Shown piece by piece: positions 8,538 to 16,757 of a stretch of DNA of 64,000 nt; position 1 is the first letter of the stretch, and each line of letters opens with the position of its first letter. The DNA is from Actinomycetota bacterium. Lineage in GTDB: Bacteria > Actinomycetota > Thermoleophilia > Gaiellales > Gaiellaceae. The translations under genes were made by a program, and so were the position numbers. The notes under the pieces were generated by a model. The model worked only from the letters and a program-made list of their open reading frames with translations, searched no databases and had not been told where the DNA came from. Where the stretch lies: positions 1-64,000 of the forward strand of contig VAWW01000055.1 in NCBI GenBank assembly GCA_005884575.1. Reading direction: 5' to 3'.

Positions 8538-9748
8538 ACGCGGTCGCCGCACTGTTCCGCGAGCACCACGGCCGGGTGCTCGCCACCCTGATCGGCGTCC
8601 TCGGCGACTTCGACCTCGCCGAGGACGCCCTCCAGGATGCGCTCGCGACCGCGGTCGAGCGCTGGCCGCGCGACGGCGTGCCGGACAACCCGCCGGGCTG
8701 GATCGTCACAACGGCGCGGAACCGAGCGATCGACCGGATCCGCCGCGATCAGAACCTCAGGCGCAAGACCGAGCTGCTCGGACGGCTCGAGGAAGAGGAG
8801 AAGGTGGACGAGAGCACGATTCCGGACGAGCGGCTGGAACTGATCTTCACGTGCTGCCATCCGGCGCTCGCGGTGGAGGCGCGACTCGCGCTCACGCTGC
8901 GCTCGCTCGGCGGGCTGCAGACCGACGAGATCGCGCGCGCCTTCCTCGTCCCCGAGGCAACGATGGCGCAGCGGCTCGTTCGCGCGAAGCGGAAGATCCG
9001 CGAGGCGGGCATCCCGTTCCGCGTCCCTCCGGACCACCTGCTGCCGAAACGGCTCGCGTCGGTGCTCGCGGTTCTCTACCTGATCTTCAACGAGGGCTAC
9101 GGCCCGCCCGTCCGGCGGGAGCTGTGCGCGGAGGCGATCCGGCTCGGCGGGATCCTCGCGACGCTGATGCCCGACGAGCCCGAGGTGCACGGCCTGTACG
9201 CGCTGATGCTGCTGCAGGACTCGCGGCGCGACGCGCGCGTGCGCGACGGCGAGCTGGTGCTGCTCGAGGATCAGGACCGCACCCTCTGGGACACCGGCGA
9301 GATCGAGGCCGGCAAGCGGGCGCTCGACCGGGCGATCGCGCTGCGGCGCCCGGGGCAGTACCAGATCCAGGCGGCCATTGCCGCGCTGCACAGCGAGGAC
9401 GAGACCGACTGGGAGCAGATCGCCCGGCTCTACCTGCGGCTGCACGAGCTGCTGCCGTCGCCGGTCGTCCTCCTCAACGGCGCCGTCGCGATCGCGATGG
9501 TCGAGGGCCCGGAGGCGGGCCTCGCGGTCGCCGACTCGATCGACGGGCTCGACGGCTACTACCTCCTCCACTCGACGCGCGCCGACCTCCTTCGCCGGCT
9601 CGACCGGCGCGACGAGGCCGCGGCCGCGTACCGCCGCGCGCTCGAGCTCACGCACGAGGAGCCCGAGCGCCGGTTTCTCAGGCGTCGTCTGCAGGAGCTC
9701 GGCGCTGAATCGTCACCACCGTTCGACGCCGCCGACTCGATGCCGTAA
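8456..9748 (+). CDS. ECF42-type sigma factor with C-terminal TPR-like domain
   Basis: The protein contains sigma region 2 (LIGVLGDFDLAEDALQDAL and WIVTTARNRAIDRIRRD), region 4 (LGGLQTDEIARAFLVPEATMAQRLVRAK) and a long C-terminal extension of about 200 residues with helical repeats ending SLEL-like (ADLLRRLDRRDEAAAAYRRAL). That extension and the adjacent DGPF gene identify the ECF42 group, in which the extension is thought to control activity in place of an anti-sigma factor. The start is uncertain: GTG 8456 overlaps the DGPF gene by 82 bp, and conserved sequence begins near 8535 where only a CTG (8552) is available. Regulatory targets cannot be seen. Confidence 0.83.
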   Translation: MGGEDPVRTWRHDRGAAARSHAGAGAVDAVAALFREHHGRVLATLIGVLGDFDLAEDALQDALATAVERWPRDGVPDNPPGWIVTTARNRAIDRIRRDQNLRRKTELLGRLEEEEKVDESTIPDERLELIFTCCHPALAVEARLALTLRSLGGLQTDEIARAFLVPEATMAQRLVRAKRKIREAGIPFRVPPDHLLPKRLASVLAVLYLIFNEGYGPPVRRELCAEAIRLGGILATLMPDEPEVHGLYALMLLQDSRRDARVRDGELVLLEDQDRTLWDTGEIEAGKRALDRAIALRRPGQYQIQAAIAALHSEDETDWEQIARLYLRLHELLPSPVVLLNGAVAIAMVEGPEAGLAVADSIDGLDGYYLLHSTRADLLRRLDRRDEAAAAYRRALELTHEEPERRFLRRRLQELGAESSPPFDAADSMP

Positions 9749-9831
9749 CCCAGTTTCGCGGCGGGTGCGGCAGTGTCGTGGGTCGAGGGGAGCGATCCCT
9801 TCGAGCCGCAGACAACCACGAGGGGAAAACC

Positions 9832-10567
9832 ATGCGCTCCAGGAAGCTGAGCCGCCGCATGCGCGCGCTGACCGCAGCGGCCGCCGTCGCACTCGTCTCC
9901 GGCGTGTCGTTCGGCGTCGCCGACGACGGCAGCGGGCAGAAGGGCCAGCAGGGCAACGCGAGCTACACGATCGGCCTGTTCGGCGACATGCCGTACAACG
10001 CGCAGGGCAAGGCTGACTATCCATTCCTGCTCCAGGACATCAACGAGGGCCGCGTCGCCTTCTCCATGTTCGAGGCGACCTCAAGGCCGGCAGGGATCCA
10101 ACGACAACTACCCGTACCACGACACCGACGCCGAGATCCAGCGGCAGCGCAACGAGGAGACCGCGCGCAAGGACGCGAACCTGCACTAGCTCGCCGAGGG
10201 CTTCCAGTACGCGAGGCAGACGGGCGCGAAGGGCGTGCTGATCGTGTGGCAGGCGGATCCGAACTTCAACAACGAGCAGCATCCGGCGAACCCACACGAC
10301 TTCGACGCGTATCCCGACTACGTGAACGCGCTCCGTAACGAGACGAGCGCCTTCGCCGGCCAGGTCGTCCTCGTCCACGGCGACAGCCACTACTTCAAGA
10401 TGGACAAGCCGCTGACCTTGCCGAGCGGGAAGGTGCTTCCGAACTTCACACGCGTCGAGACGTTCGGCGCGGCGAGCACGCACTGGGTGCAGGCGACGAT
10501 CGATCCGAAGAGCCGCAACCTGTTCCTGTTCGAGCCGATGATCGTCGCCGCGACCGCGACGTCGTAA
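9832..10567 (+). pseudogene. Decayed secreted metallophosphoesterase-like gene
   Basis: An intact start (ATG after AGGGG) encodes an Arg-rich signal peptide and the segment YTIGLFGDMPYN, the first strand of a calcineurin-like phosphoesterase. Near 10065-10095 the conserved reading switches frame. The downstream frame reads QGSNDNYPYHDTDAEIQRQR, then meets an in-frame TAG at 10187-10189 (probably from a Trp codon), then continues LAEGFQYARQTGAKGVLIVWQADPNFNN to HGDSHYF and the stop at 10567. The gap between the two parts appears to be a sizeable deletion, since homologous proteins have a long catalytic middle. Two independent lesions make a functional product unlikely. Confidence 0.82.
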
Positions 10568-10591
10568 GGCGCCGCTTGCGGTGCCGCTTCA

Positions 10592-10618
10592 GGACGCGCC
10601 GGCTCGGCCGGCGCGTCC
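10592..10618. terminator. Strong GC hairpin between convergent genes
   Basis: A perfect 12-bp stem (GGACGCGCCGGC at 10592-10603 and its complement at 10607-10618) closes a TCG loop. It lies 3' of both the phosphoesterase pseudogene and the convergent ligD, where a bidirectional terminator is expected. There is no U-tract, as is common in high-GC actinobacteria. Confidence 0.6.
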
Positions 10619-10693
10619 GTCTGAAACGACCGGTCGACCCACGGACCCAATCCCAAACGAGCTAGGGGGAGAGAGGCCGCGCGGGCGCTCGGG

Positions 10694-12964
10694 TCAGCCG
10701 AGCGCCGCGAGCGCCTTGTCCAGGCGCTGCTTTGTCTTCAGCACGCCTTCGAACAGGTCGCCGTGCTTCCGGACGCGCTCGAGCGTCGCGGCCATCGTGA
10801 AGAGCTTCGGGTCGAGCCCCCGCTTCACCTCGTTCCAGCGCAGCGGCGTCGAGACCGGCGCGCCCGGCTTCGGCCGCACCGAGTAGACGGATGCGATCGT
10901 CTTTCCCTCCCCGTTCTGGTTCGCGTCAATGAGCACGCCGCGGCGCTTCGACTTCGACCACTCGGTCGTCGCGAGCCCGCGGTTCGAGCGCGCGATCGCC
11001 CCGGCGACGATCTCCGCGAAGCGACGCGTGTCGTCGAACGTGTGGCGGCGCTCGACCGGAACGAGCACGTGCATGCCGTCGGCACCGCTCGTCTTCGCGA
11101 ACGACTGGAGCCCCAGCGCGTCGAGCGCCGCCTTGACGAGCAATGCCACCTCGACGGTCTCCGCGAAGCCGACGTCCGGCGACGGCTCGAGGTCGAAGAG
11201 GACGAAGTCCGGCCGGTCGGGCTTGTCGACGCGCGAGTACCACGCGTTCATGTCGATGCAGCCCATGTTGACCATCCAGAGCAGCGCGAGCTCGTCGTTC
11301 ACGAGCGGGAAGTTGACCCACTTCTTCGTGCCGGCGCGGTCACGCGTCGAGACGAGCGCGCGGTAGGTCGGGATCCAGTCCGGCATGTGCTTCGGCGCGT
11401 CCTTCTGGAAGAACGCCTTGCCGTAGGCGCCGTCGGGATAGCGGCGCATCGTGAACGGCCGGTCGCGGAGATGCGGGATCAGCACCGGCGCGACCGCGCG
11501 GTAGTACTCGATCAGGTCGCCCTTCGTGATCCCGTCGTCGGGCCAGAAGAGCTTGTCGAGGTTCGAGAGCTTCAGCAGCCGCGGCCCCGACTTGACCTCC
11601 TCCTCGACCGGCTCCTCGCGGCGAACCTCCTCCGGCGCCTTGTCGTCGCGCAGGCCCTGGAACGACGGCGCGCGCAGTCGGCCGTCGTGCGTCCACTCGA
11701 CGAACTCGACCTCGCAGACGAGCTTCGGCTCGACCCAGACGACGTCCGCCTTCTTCACCTTCGGCATCTTCGGGACGACCGGGAACGGAGACATGTCGCG
11801 CTCGAGCGGCTTCAGCCTCTCGAGCAGGTCCTCGATCACCGACTCGGTGAAGCCGGTGCCGCAGTTGCCGACGTAGACGAGCTCGCCTCCGAGCCAGTGG
11901 CCGAGCACGAGCGAGCCGAAGCTCCGCGCGCGGCGGCCCTGCCCCTTCGTGTAGCCGCAGATCAGGAACTCCTGCCGGCCGGTCGTCTTGATCTTCAGCC
12001 AGAGCCGCGTCCGGCGGCCCTGCAGGTAGGGCGAGTCTGCCTTCTTCGCGATGATCCCCTCGAGCCGCTGCTCGCGCGCCGCCTCGAGCAACGCGTCGCC
12101 GTCCTCGAACGTCTCGGAGAGCCGAATGCTCGTGCTCCGCCGGTCGATAAGCTGCTCCAGTCGCTCGAAGACCTCGTACGCGTACGGCGTTCCCAGCTTC
12201 GCCTGCTGCATCGCGGAGAAGCTCGGCCGGCCCTCCTCGTCGAACGCGCACACCTCGCCGTCGACGACGCAGTCGGGCGACTTGACGGCCCTCGCGAGCG
12301 CCTTCGCGATCTGTGGGAAGCGAGCGGTCAGGTCGTTGGAGTTCCGGCTGACGAGGCGAGCCTCGCCGCCGTGGACGTAGCCGATCGCGCGGTAGCCGTC
12401 CCACTTGACCTCGTACAGCCAGTCGTCGCCTCTCGGCACCTCGTCCGTGAGAGTCGCGAGCATCGGCTGGTACTCCCGCCGCTCGCTTGGCTCTGCGCTG
12501 CCTTCATCGCGCTTCTTGATCAGTAGCCAGTTCTTCGGGTCGCCGTCGAGCTTCGCCGGGACGAGCGTCCACGTTCCCTCGAGCCGCTTGCCGTGCAGGC
12601 GGACGGTCAGCCCACCGTCCTTCTTCTCCTCGAGGAGCTCGTACGTCCCGTTGTCCCAGATCTCGACCGTGCCGGCGCCGTAGTTCCCCTTCGGGATCTC
12701 GCCCTCGAAGGTCGCGTAGTCGAGCGGATGGTCTTCGACGTGCACGGCAAGCGCGCGCTGGCCCGGCTCGAGCGGGACGCCCTTCGGTACTGCCCACGAC
12801 GCAAGCGCGCCGTTCCGCTCGAGGCGAAAGTCGTAGTGGAGACGCCGTGCGTCGTGGCGCTGGACGACGAAGATCGGCTGCTTCGACTTGCGACGCTTGC
12901 CCGAGAACGGCTCGGGCGTCGCCTTCGGGTCGCGCTTGCGCCGGTAGGTATCGAGCTCGGACAC
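10694..12964 (-). CDS. ligD: Multidomain DNA ligase D (PE-LIG-POL)
   Basis: A 756-residue LigD-type protein of non-homologous end joining. Order: 3'-phosphoesterase (about residues 1-150, with QRHDARRLHYDFRLE), ATP-dependent ligase (about 165-450, adenylated Lys in EVKWDGYRA, then DGEVCAFDEEG, EGIIAKKADSPY and LWLKIKT), and primase-like polymerase (about 470-756). This is the Pseudomonas-like order rather than the mycobacterial POL-PE-LIG. Between YEVF and RLEQLIDRR the ligase seems to lack about 20 residues that normally hold motif III (FDLL..DG). Start: GTG 12964, with GGAG just upstream; ATG 12982 is an alternative. No ku gene is in the window. Confidence 0.88.
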   Translation of the reverse strand: MSELDTYRRKRDPKATPEPFSGKRRKSKQPIFVVQRHDARRLHYDFRLERNGALASWAVPKGVPLEPGQRALAVHVEDHPLDYATFEGEIPKGNYGAGTVEIWDNGTYELLEEKKDGGLTVRLHGKRLEGTWTLVPAKLDGDPKNWLLIKKRDEGSAEPSERREYQPMLATLTDEVPRGDDWLYEVKWDGYRAIGYVHGGEARLVSRNSNDLTARFPQIAKALARAVKSPDCVVDGEVCAFDEEGRPSFSAMQQAKLGTPYAYEVFERLEQLIDRRSTSIRLSETFEDGDALLEAAREQRLEGIIAKKADSPYLQGRRTRLWLKIKTTGRQEFLICGYTKGQGRRARSFGSLVLGHWLGGELVYVGNCGTGFTESVIEDLLERLKPLERDMSPFPVVPKMPKVKKADVVWVEPKLVCEVEFVEWTHDGRLRAPSFQGLRDDKAPEEVRREEPVEEEVKSGPRLLKLSNLDKLFWPDDGITKGDLIEYYRAVAPVLIPHLRDRPFTMRRYPDGAYGKAFFQKDAPKHMPDWIPTYRALVSTRDRAGTKKWVNFPLVNDELALLWMVNMGCIDMNAWYSRVDKPDRPDFVLFDLEPSPDVGFAETVEVALLVKAALDALGLQSFAKTSGADGMHVLVPVERRHTFDDTRRFAEIVAGAIARSNRGLATTEWSKSKRRGVLIDANQNGEGKTIASVYSVRPKPGAPVSTPLRWNEVKRGLDPKLFTMAATLERVRKHGDLFEGVLKTKQRLDKALAALG

Positions 12965-13068
12965 GGCTCCAGCATGCCCCATGTTTGGGTGGCGACACCG
13001 TCGGTTACGACTGGAAGTGAGGGGCCGTGGCAAGTATCGAAGGCTTCTCCACCCAGCGGGGGGTCGAT

Positions 13069-13097
13069 GCTCGAGGCCGGTTTTGCCGGCCTCGAGC
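13069..13097 (-). terminator. Perfect hairpin downstream of accA
   Basis: A 12-bp stem (GCTCGAGGCCGG and its complement) with a five-base loop lies about 110 bp past the accA stop and 105 bp before ligD. Its placement fits termination of accDA transcription. No T-run follows on the minus strand. The rest of 12965-13208 shows no gene. Confidence 0.5.
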
Positions 13098-13208
13098 CCT
13101 ATGAGGGTCGGTTTGCCGCAGTACGAGGATCCGGGGATAAGCCTGTGGATGGTGTGGAAAAGTTGCCGTACGGGGCAACCCGAATCTGAGGAAAACTGTC
13201 GAAACTCC

Positions 13209-14141
13209 CTACGCGAAGATGCCGAGCGAGCGGAACTTCGCCCGGCGGCGGCGGCGGAGCTCGTCGCCGCTGAAGCTGTCCAGCTCGTCGAGCGCGTCCC
13301 GCAGCGACTCGCCGAGAAGGCGCGCGGCCTCGTCGACGTCGGCGTGAGCGGCGGGTTCCGGCTCCGGCACGATCCCGTCGATCACGCCGAGCTCGAGGCA
13401 GTGCGCCGCGTCGGGCTTGAACGCGGCCGCCGCCTTCTTCGCCTGCGAGGCGTCTCTCCACAGAATCGCTGCACAGCCCTCCGGTGAGATCACCGAGTAG
13501 ATCGCGTTCTCCTGCATCAGCACCCGGTCGGCGAGCGCGATCGCGATCGCACCCCCGGAGCCCCCCTCGCCGATCACGCACGCGACGGTCGGGACGCGCA
13601 GCCGCGCCATCAACGCCTGGGACTGCGCGATCATCCCGCCCTGGCCGTGCTGCTCGGCTGCGACACCCGGGTACGCGCCCGGAGTGTCGACGAGCGAGAT
13701 CACCGGAAAGCCGTGCCGATCCGCGAGCTCCATCGCGCGCATCGCCTTGCGGTAGCCCTCGGGGTACGGCATCCCGAACTGGCGCTTCGTCCGCTCCTGG
13801 ATGTCCCGGCCCTTCTGCTGGCCGACGAGCACGACGGTGCGGCCGTCGAGCTTGCCCAGACCCGTCACCATCGCGCCGTCGTCGGCGCGGCCGCGGTCGC
13901 CGTGCAGCTCGAACCAGTCGTCCAGAAGGCGCGCCACGTAGTCCAGGGTGTACGGCCGGTCCGCGTGCCGCGCGAGCTCGACGCTCCGCCAGATCTCCTC
14001 GTCCGTGGGCTCGGCGGTCATCCGGTCGAGCTGCCGCTGGAGCCGCTCCAGCTCGCCCGACAGGCGCGCGCCGCCGAGCAGCGGCAGGCTGCGGAGCTTG
14101 CTCAGCCGCTCGCGGAGTCGTAGCTCGGCTTCACTCGCCAT
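13209..14141 (-). CDS. accA: Acetyl-CoA carboxylase carboxyltransferase subunit alpha
   Basis: The 310-residue alpha subunit of carboxyltransferase, which with AccD moves CO2 from carboxybiotin to acetyl-CoA to make malonyl-CoA. Crotonase-fold signatures seen: DGRTVVLVGQQKGRD, FGMPYPEGYRKAMR, PVISLVDTPGAYPG and VIGEGGSGGAIAIALADRV. It overlaps the end of accD by 11 bp, so the two are co-translated. The malonyl-CoA product feeds the fab operon at 18-23 kb, and the biotin ligase that activates the carrier protein is at 23.3 kb. accB and accC are not in this window. Confidence 0.95.
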   Translation of the reverse strand: MASEAELRLRERLSKLRSLPLLGGARLSGELERLQRQLDRMTAEPTDEEIWRSVELARHADRPYTLDYVARLLDDWFELHGDRGRADDGAMVTGLGKLDGRTVVLVGQQKGRDIQERTKRQFGMPYPEGYRKAMRAMELADRHGFPVISLVDTPGAYPGVAAEQHGQGGMIAQSQALMARLRVPTVACVIGEGGSGGAIAIALADRVLMQENAIYSVISPEGCAAILWRDASQAKKAAAAFKPDAAHCLELGVIDGIVPEPEPAAHADVDEAARLLGESLRDALDELDSFSGDELRRRRRAKFRSLGIFA

Positions 14142-14970
14142 CGAACAACCTCAGCAGCCGCGCGACCGTGGGCCGGAGCTCCTGCCGGTGGACGATCGCA
14201 TCGAGGTGGCCGAACCGGAGGTTCTGCTCCGCGAGGCCGAAGTCGTCCGGCAGCTTCTCGCGCGTCGTCTGCTGGACGACACGCGGGCCCGTGAACGCGA
14301 TCAGCGCATTCGGCTCGGCGAGCGAGACGTCGCCGAGGCTCGCGAAGCTCGCGAGCACGCCGGCGGTCGTCGGATGCGCCATCACGACGATCAGCGCGCA
14401 GCCGGCGTCGTGCAGGTCCTCCACCGCGCAGACCGTCTTCGGCAGCTGCATCAGCGACAGGATCCCCTCCTGCATGCGGGCGCCGCCCGAGCTCGTGACC
14501 GTGACGAGCGGAACCGTCCGCTCGATCGCCGAGTCGCACGCGCGGGAGAACTTCTCGCCGACGACGCTCCCCATCGAGCCGCCCATGAACGTGAAGTCCA
14601 TGACCGCGAGCTCGCACGAGCGGTTCTCGACCGCGGCCTGGCCGATCACGATCGCCTCCCCCAGGCCCGTCGACATCTCCGCCTCGGCGAGCCGCTCCGT
14701 GTACGGACGCAGGTCGAAGAAGTTGAGCGGATCCTCCGAGCGGAGGTCGGCCGCCTCCTCGACGAAGCTGCCCGTATCGGCGAGCGACGTGATCCGCGCC
14801 CGCGCGGTCATCGGGAAGTGGTGGCCGCAATGAAGGCAGAGCCAGAGATTGGCCTCGAGCTCGTCGTCCCGGTAGTGGGACTGGCACGAGGGGCACGTAT
14901 TCGGATCGCGCCGCGGAGCCGGAGGGACGTCTTTCGTCTCGATCGAGACGTCGATGTGCGGCTCGGCCAT
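14131..14970 (-). CDS. accD: Acetyl-CoA carboxylase carboxyltransferase subunit beta
   Basis: The 279-residue beta subunit of carboxyltransferase. The N-terminus has the four-cysteine zinc ribbon C-P-S-C then C-L-H-C (about residues 26-48), diagnostic of bacterial AccD. The crotonase core includes GGSMGSVVGEKFSRA, TSSGGARMQEGI, HPTTAGVLASFASLGD and TGPRVVQQTTREKLP. It is the first gene of accD-accA. Separate accA and accD genes, rather than the fused acyl-CoA carboxylase beta chains of most actinobacteria, are a useful marker of lineage. Confidence 0.95.
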   Translation of the reverse strand: MAEPHIDVSIETKDVPPAPRRDPNTCPSCQSHYRDDELEANLWLCLHCGHHFPMTARARITSLADTGSFVEEAADLRSEDPLNFFDLRPYTERLAEAEMSTGLGEAIVIGQAAVENRSCELAVMDFTFMGGSMGSVVGEKFSRACDSAIERTVPLVTVTSSGGARMQEGILSLMQLPKTVCAVEDLHDAGCALIVVMAHPTTAGVLASFASLGDVSLAEPNALIAFTGPRVVQQTTREKLPDDFGLAEQNLRFGHLDAIVHRQELRPTVARLLRLFDGE

Positions 14971-15059
14971 TCGGCGAGTTTAGACTTGTCCGTCGGGGTG
15001 GCGGTTACAGACCGGCCGCGCAGCGGCCCGTCCGCGAAGCGGACCGGTGGAGGGGGTTC

Positions 15060-15081
15060 GGGGGAACCGGGAGGTTCCCCC
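15060..15081 (-). terminator. Hairpin between the arginase-family gene and accD
   Basis: The 9-bp stem GGGGGAACC / GGTTCCCCC with a GGGA loop lies 15-36 bp past the stop of the arginase-family gene. Two smaller hairpins, GGCCGC..GCGGCC and GTCCGC..GCGGAC, lie at about 15013-15043. The cluster probably ends that operon and leaves room for the accD promoter in 14971-15010. Confidence 0.5.
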
Positions 15082-15096
15082 GTGAGGCGTGTGCGT

Positions 15097-15873
15097 TTAC
15101 AGACCGAGCGCGGCGGCCAGCCGCTCGAGTTTCGGGGCATTCGCCGGATCGGGCGCGAGGCCCGTGAAGCCGGCACCCAGGATCGTCGCCCGGCCGGCGA
15201 GGTCGCGGAGCAGCCGCTCGACGTCGTCCAGGGTGGGACCGCCCGGCTCGGGCATGAAGACGCTCAGCTCGCCCGGATCGAAGACGTCGACGTCGAGCGC
15301 GACGTAGACGCAGTCGACGCCCTCGAGCGCACGGTCGATCGCCTCGGGCCCCGCATGGACGCCGCTCGCCGCGATGAATTCCTCTTCGGGCGGATCGAGA
15401 TTGCGAGCGCCGACGAGGGCGACGTCGTCCGCGGCTACGGCGCCGCCGTCGATCAGCATCCGCAGCGGCATTCCCCACTCGTTGCCGGACGGAGACGTCT
15501 CGGGCGTGTTCAGATCCCCGTGCGCGTCGAGCCAGACGACGGCGAGACGATCGTGGCGCGTCGCGAGACCTTCGACGGCGCCGACGTGCGAGCAGCAGCA
15601 CCCGCCGAGGACGAGCGGGCGCTCGGGCAGGTCGGATGCGAGCGCGAGTGTCTGGTCGCGCAGCGATTCCTCGTCGATCACGCTCGCCTCCGGATACTCG
15701 AGGTGCAGCGATGCGGACTCGGCCATTTTCTCGCCGCCCTTGCCCCACGCCCGTGGGACGCGGACGAGCCCGGCGCCGAACTCGCGGCCGCACGAGTGAC
15801 ACTGGTAGTCCGGCCCGAGCGACACCGCCGTGAACGTCCGGCAGTCGGGACACTTGGCGCGCAGACGACTCAC
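15097..15873 (-). CDS. Arginase-family hydrolase with N-terminal zinc ribbon
   Basis: A 258-residue protein. Residues about 7-29 form a two-knuckle zinc ribbon (CPDC, then CHSC), followed by an arginase/agmatinase-like domain with LGGCCCSHVGAV in place of the usual GGDHS, VVWLDAHGDLNTPE (DAHxD metal site) and VALDVDVFDPGE (DxDxxDP metal site). The binuclear Mn site residues therefore look intact. The substrate is unknown; arginase, agmatinase, guanidinase and formiminoglutamase activities all occur in this fold. The GTG start lies in a GTGA overlap with the upstream GNAT gene. Confidence 0.82.
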   Translation of the reverse strand: MSRLRAKCPDCRTFTAVSLGPDYQCHSCGREFGAGLVRVPRAWGKGGEKMAESASLHLEYPEASVIDEESLRDQTLALASDLPERPLVLGGCCCSHVGAVEGLATRHDRLAVVWLDAHGDLNTPETSPSGNEWGMPLRMLIDGGAVAADDVALVGARNLDPPEEEFIAASGVHAGPEAIDRALEGVDCVYVALDVDVFDPGELSVFMPEPGGPTLDDVERLLRDLAGRATILGAGFTGLAPDPANAPKLERLAAALGL

Positions 15874-16757
15874 GTCAGATCCTTCTCGTAGACGACATCC
15901 TCGCTCGCGACGTGCATGCCGACGCGCTCGTACAGGCGGGTCGCGCCGCTCGGGTTCGAGGCGTCGACGCCGAGCGCGGCGGCCCGCTTCCCGCGGGCGT
16001 GGAACTGACCGAACGCATGCCGCAGCAGGGCCTCGCCGATGCCGCGCTTTCGCCACGAGGGCCGAACGCCGAGCATGCCGACGAACCCGTCGGCGCCGCG
16101 CTCCTCGCAGCGCGCGAAGCCAGCGACCTCGTCGCCGTCCCAGGCGATGAAGTAGAGCGACGTGTCGCTCTCGTCGACGCGCACGCGCCTCCACTCGTCG
16201 AAGGGCAGCGAGCGGAACCCCCATTCGTTCGCAAACGCCTCGTCGATCGCGTCGAAGAACACCCGGGCGTCCTCCGGCCTGAACGCCGCAGGTCGAATGC
16301 CCTCGGGCCACTCCGGTGCAGGCGGGGGACCGTTCAGCTCCATCCGCATCTCGTAGAAGTACCGGACGGGTTCGTAGCCGCGTGCGGTGACGAGCTCGGT
16401 TCTGAGGTCGTCGCTTGCGAAGGCGTCGAGCCGCAGCTGCAAGCCGCCGGCCTCGCGGACGCGCTGCTCAGCGAGGTCGAGCAGAAACGGCTCGAGATCG
16501 CGGCGGCCCGGGCGAGAAGCGACGAAGCTCTCGCACGCGTCGCCGAGCACGACCCACGCGACGGCGTCGAGGCGTCCCTTTCGTTCCACGAGCCACGAGC
16601 CCGTCGGCAGGTCAGCCGACGTCCACAGGACACGGATGTCCGCCGCGGACAAGAGCGCGCGCCCGACGAGCTCGATATCGAAGACACGTATGACGTCCGC
16701 AACCGCGTCGACGTCCGCCGGCGTCGCCGGGCGCGTCTCAGGCGGCGACGAGCTCAT
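15870..16757 (-). CDS. Tandem GNAT acetyltransferase
   Basis: A 295-residue protein with two GNAT folds in tandem. The C-terminal copy is well conserved: GDEVAGFARCEER, MLGVRPSWRKRGIGEALLRHA (the acetyl-CoA loop R-x-x-G-x-G/A variant RKRGIG) and DASNPSGATRLYERVGM. The N-terminal copy (about residues 5-130) is degenerate. This layout recalls mycothiol synthase (MshD), but nothing in the neighbourhood supports that function. The ATG at 16757 gives a 20-bp overlap with the upstream HAD gene; the 3' end overlaps the arginase-family gene by four bases. Confidence 0.78.
   Translation of the reverse strand: MSSSPPETRPATPADVDAVADVIRVFDIELVGRALLSAADIRVLWTSADLPTGSWLVERKGRLDAVAWVVLGDACESFVASRPGRRDLEPFLLDLAEQRVREAGGLQLRLDAFASDDLRTELVTARGYEPVRYFYEMRMELNGPPPAPEWPEGIRPAAFRPEDARVFFDAIDEAFANEWGFRSLPFDEWRRVRVDESDTSLYFIAWDGDEVAGFARCEERGADGFVGMLGVRPSWRKRGIGEALLRHAFGQFHARGKRAAALGVDASNPSGATRLYERVGMHVASEDVVYEKDLT

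Noticed and set aside
13948-15891. 647-codon plus-strand open frame antisense to accA/accD and the arginase-family gene
   Set aside because: Low-complexity shadow frame; the minus-strand genes carry clear catalytic motifs and start/stop overlaps.
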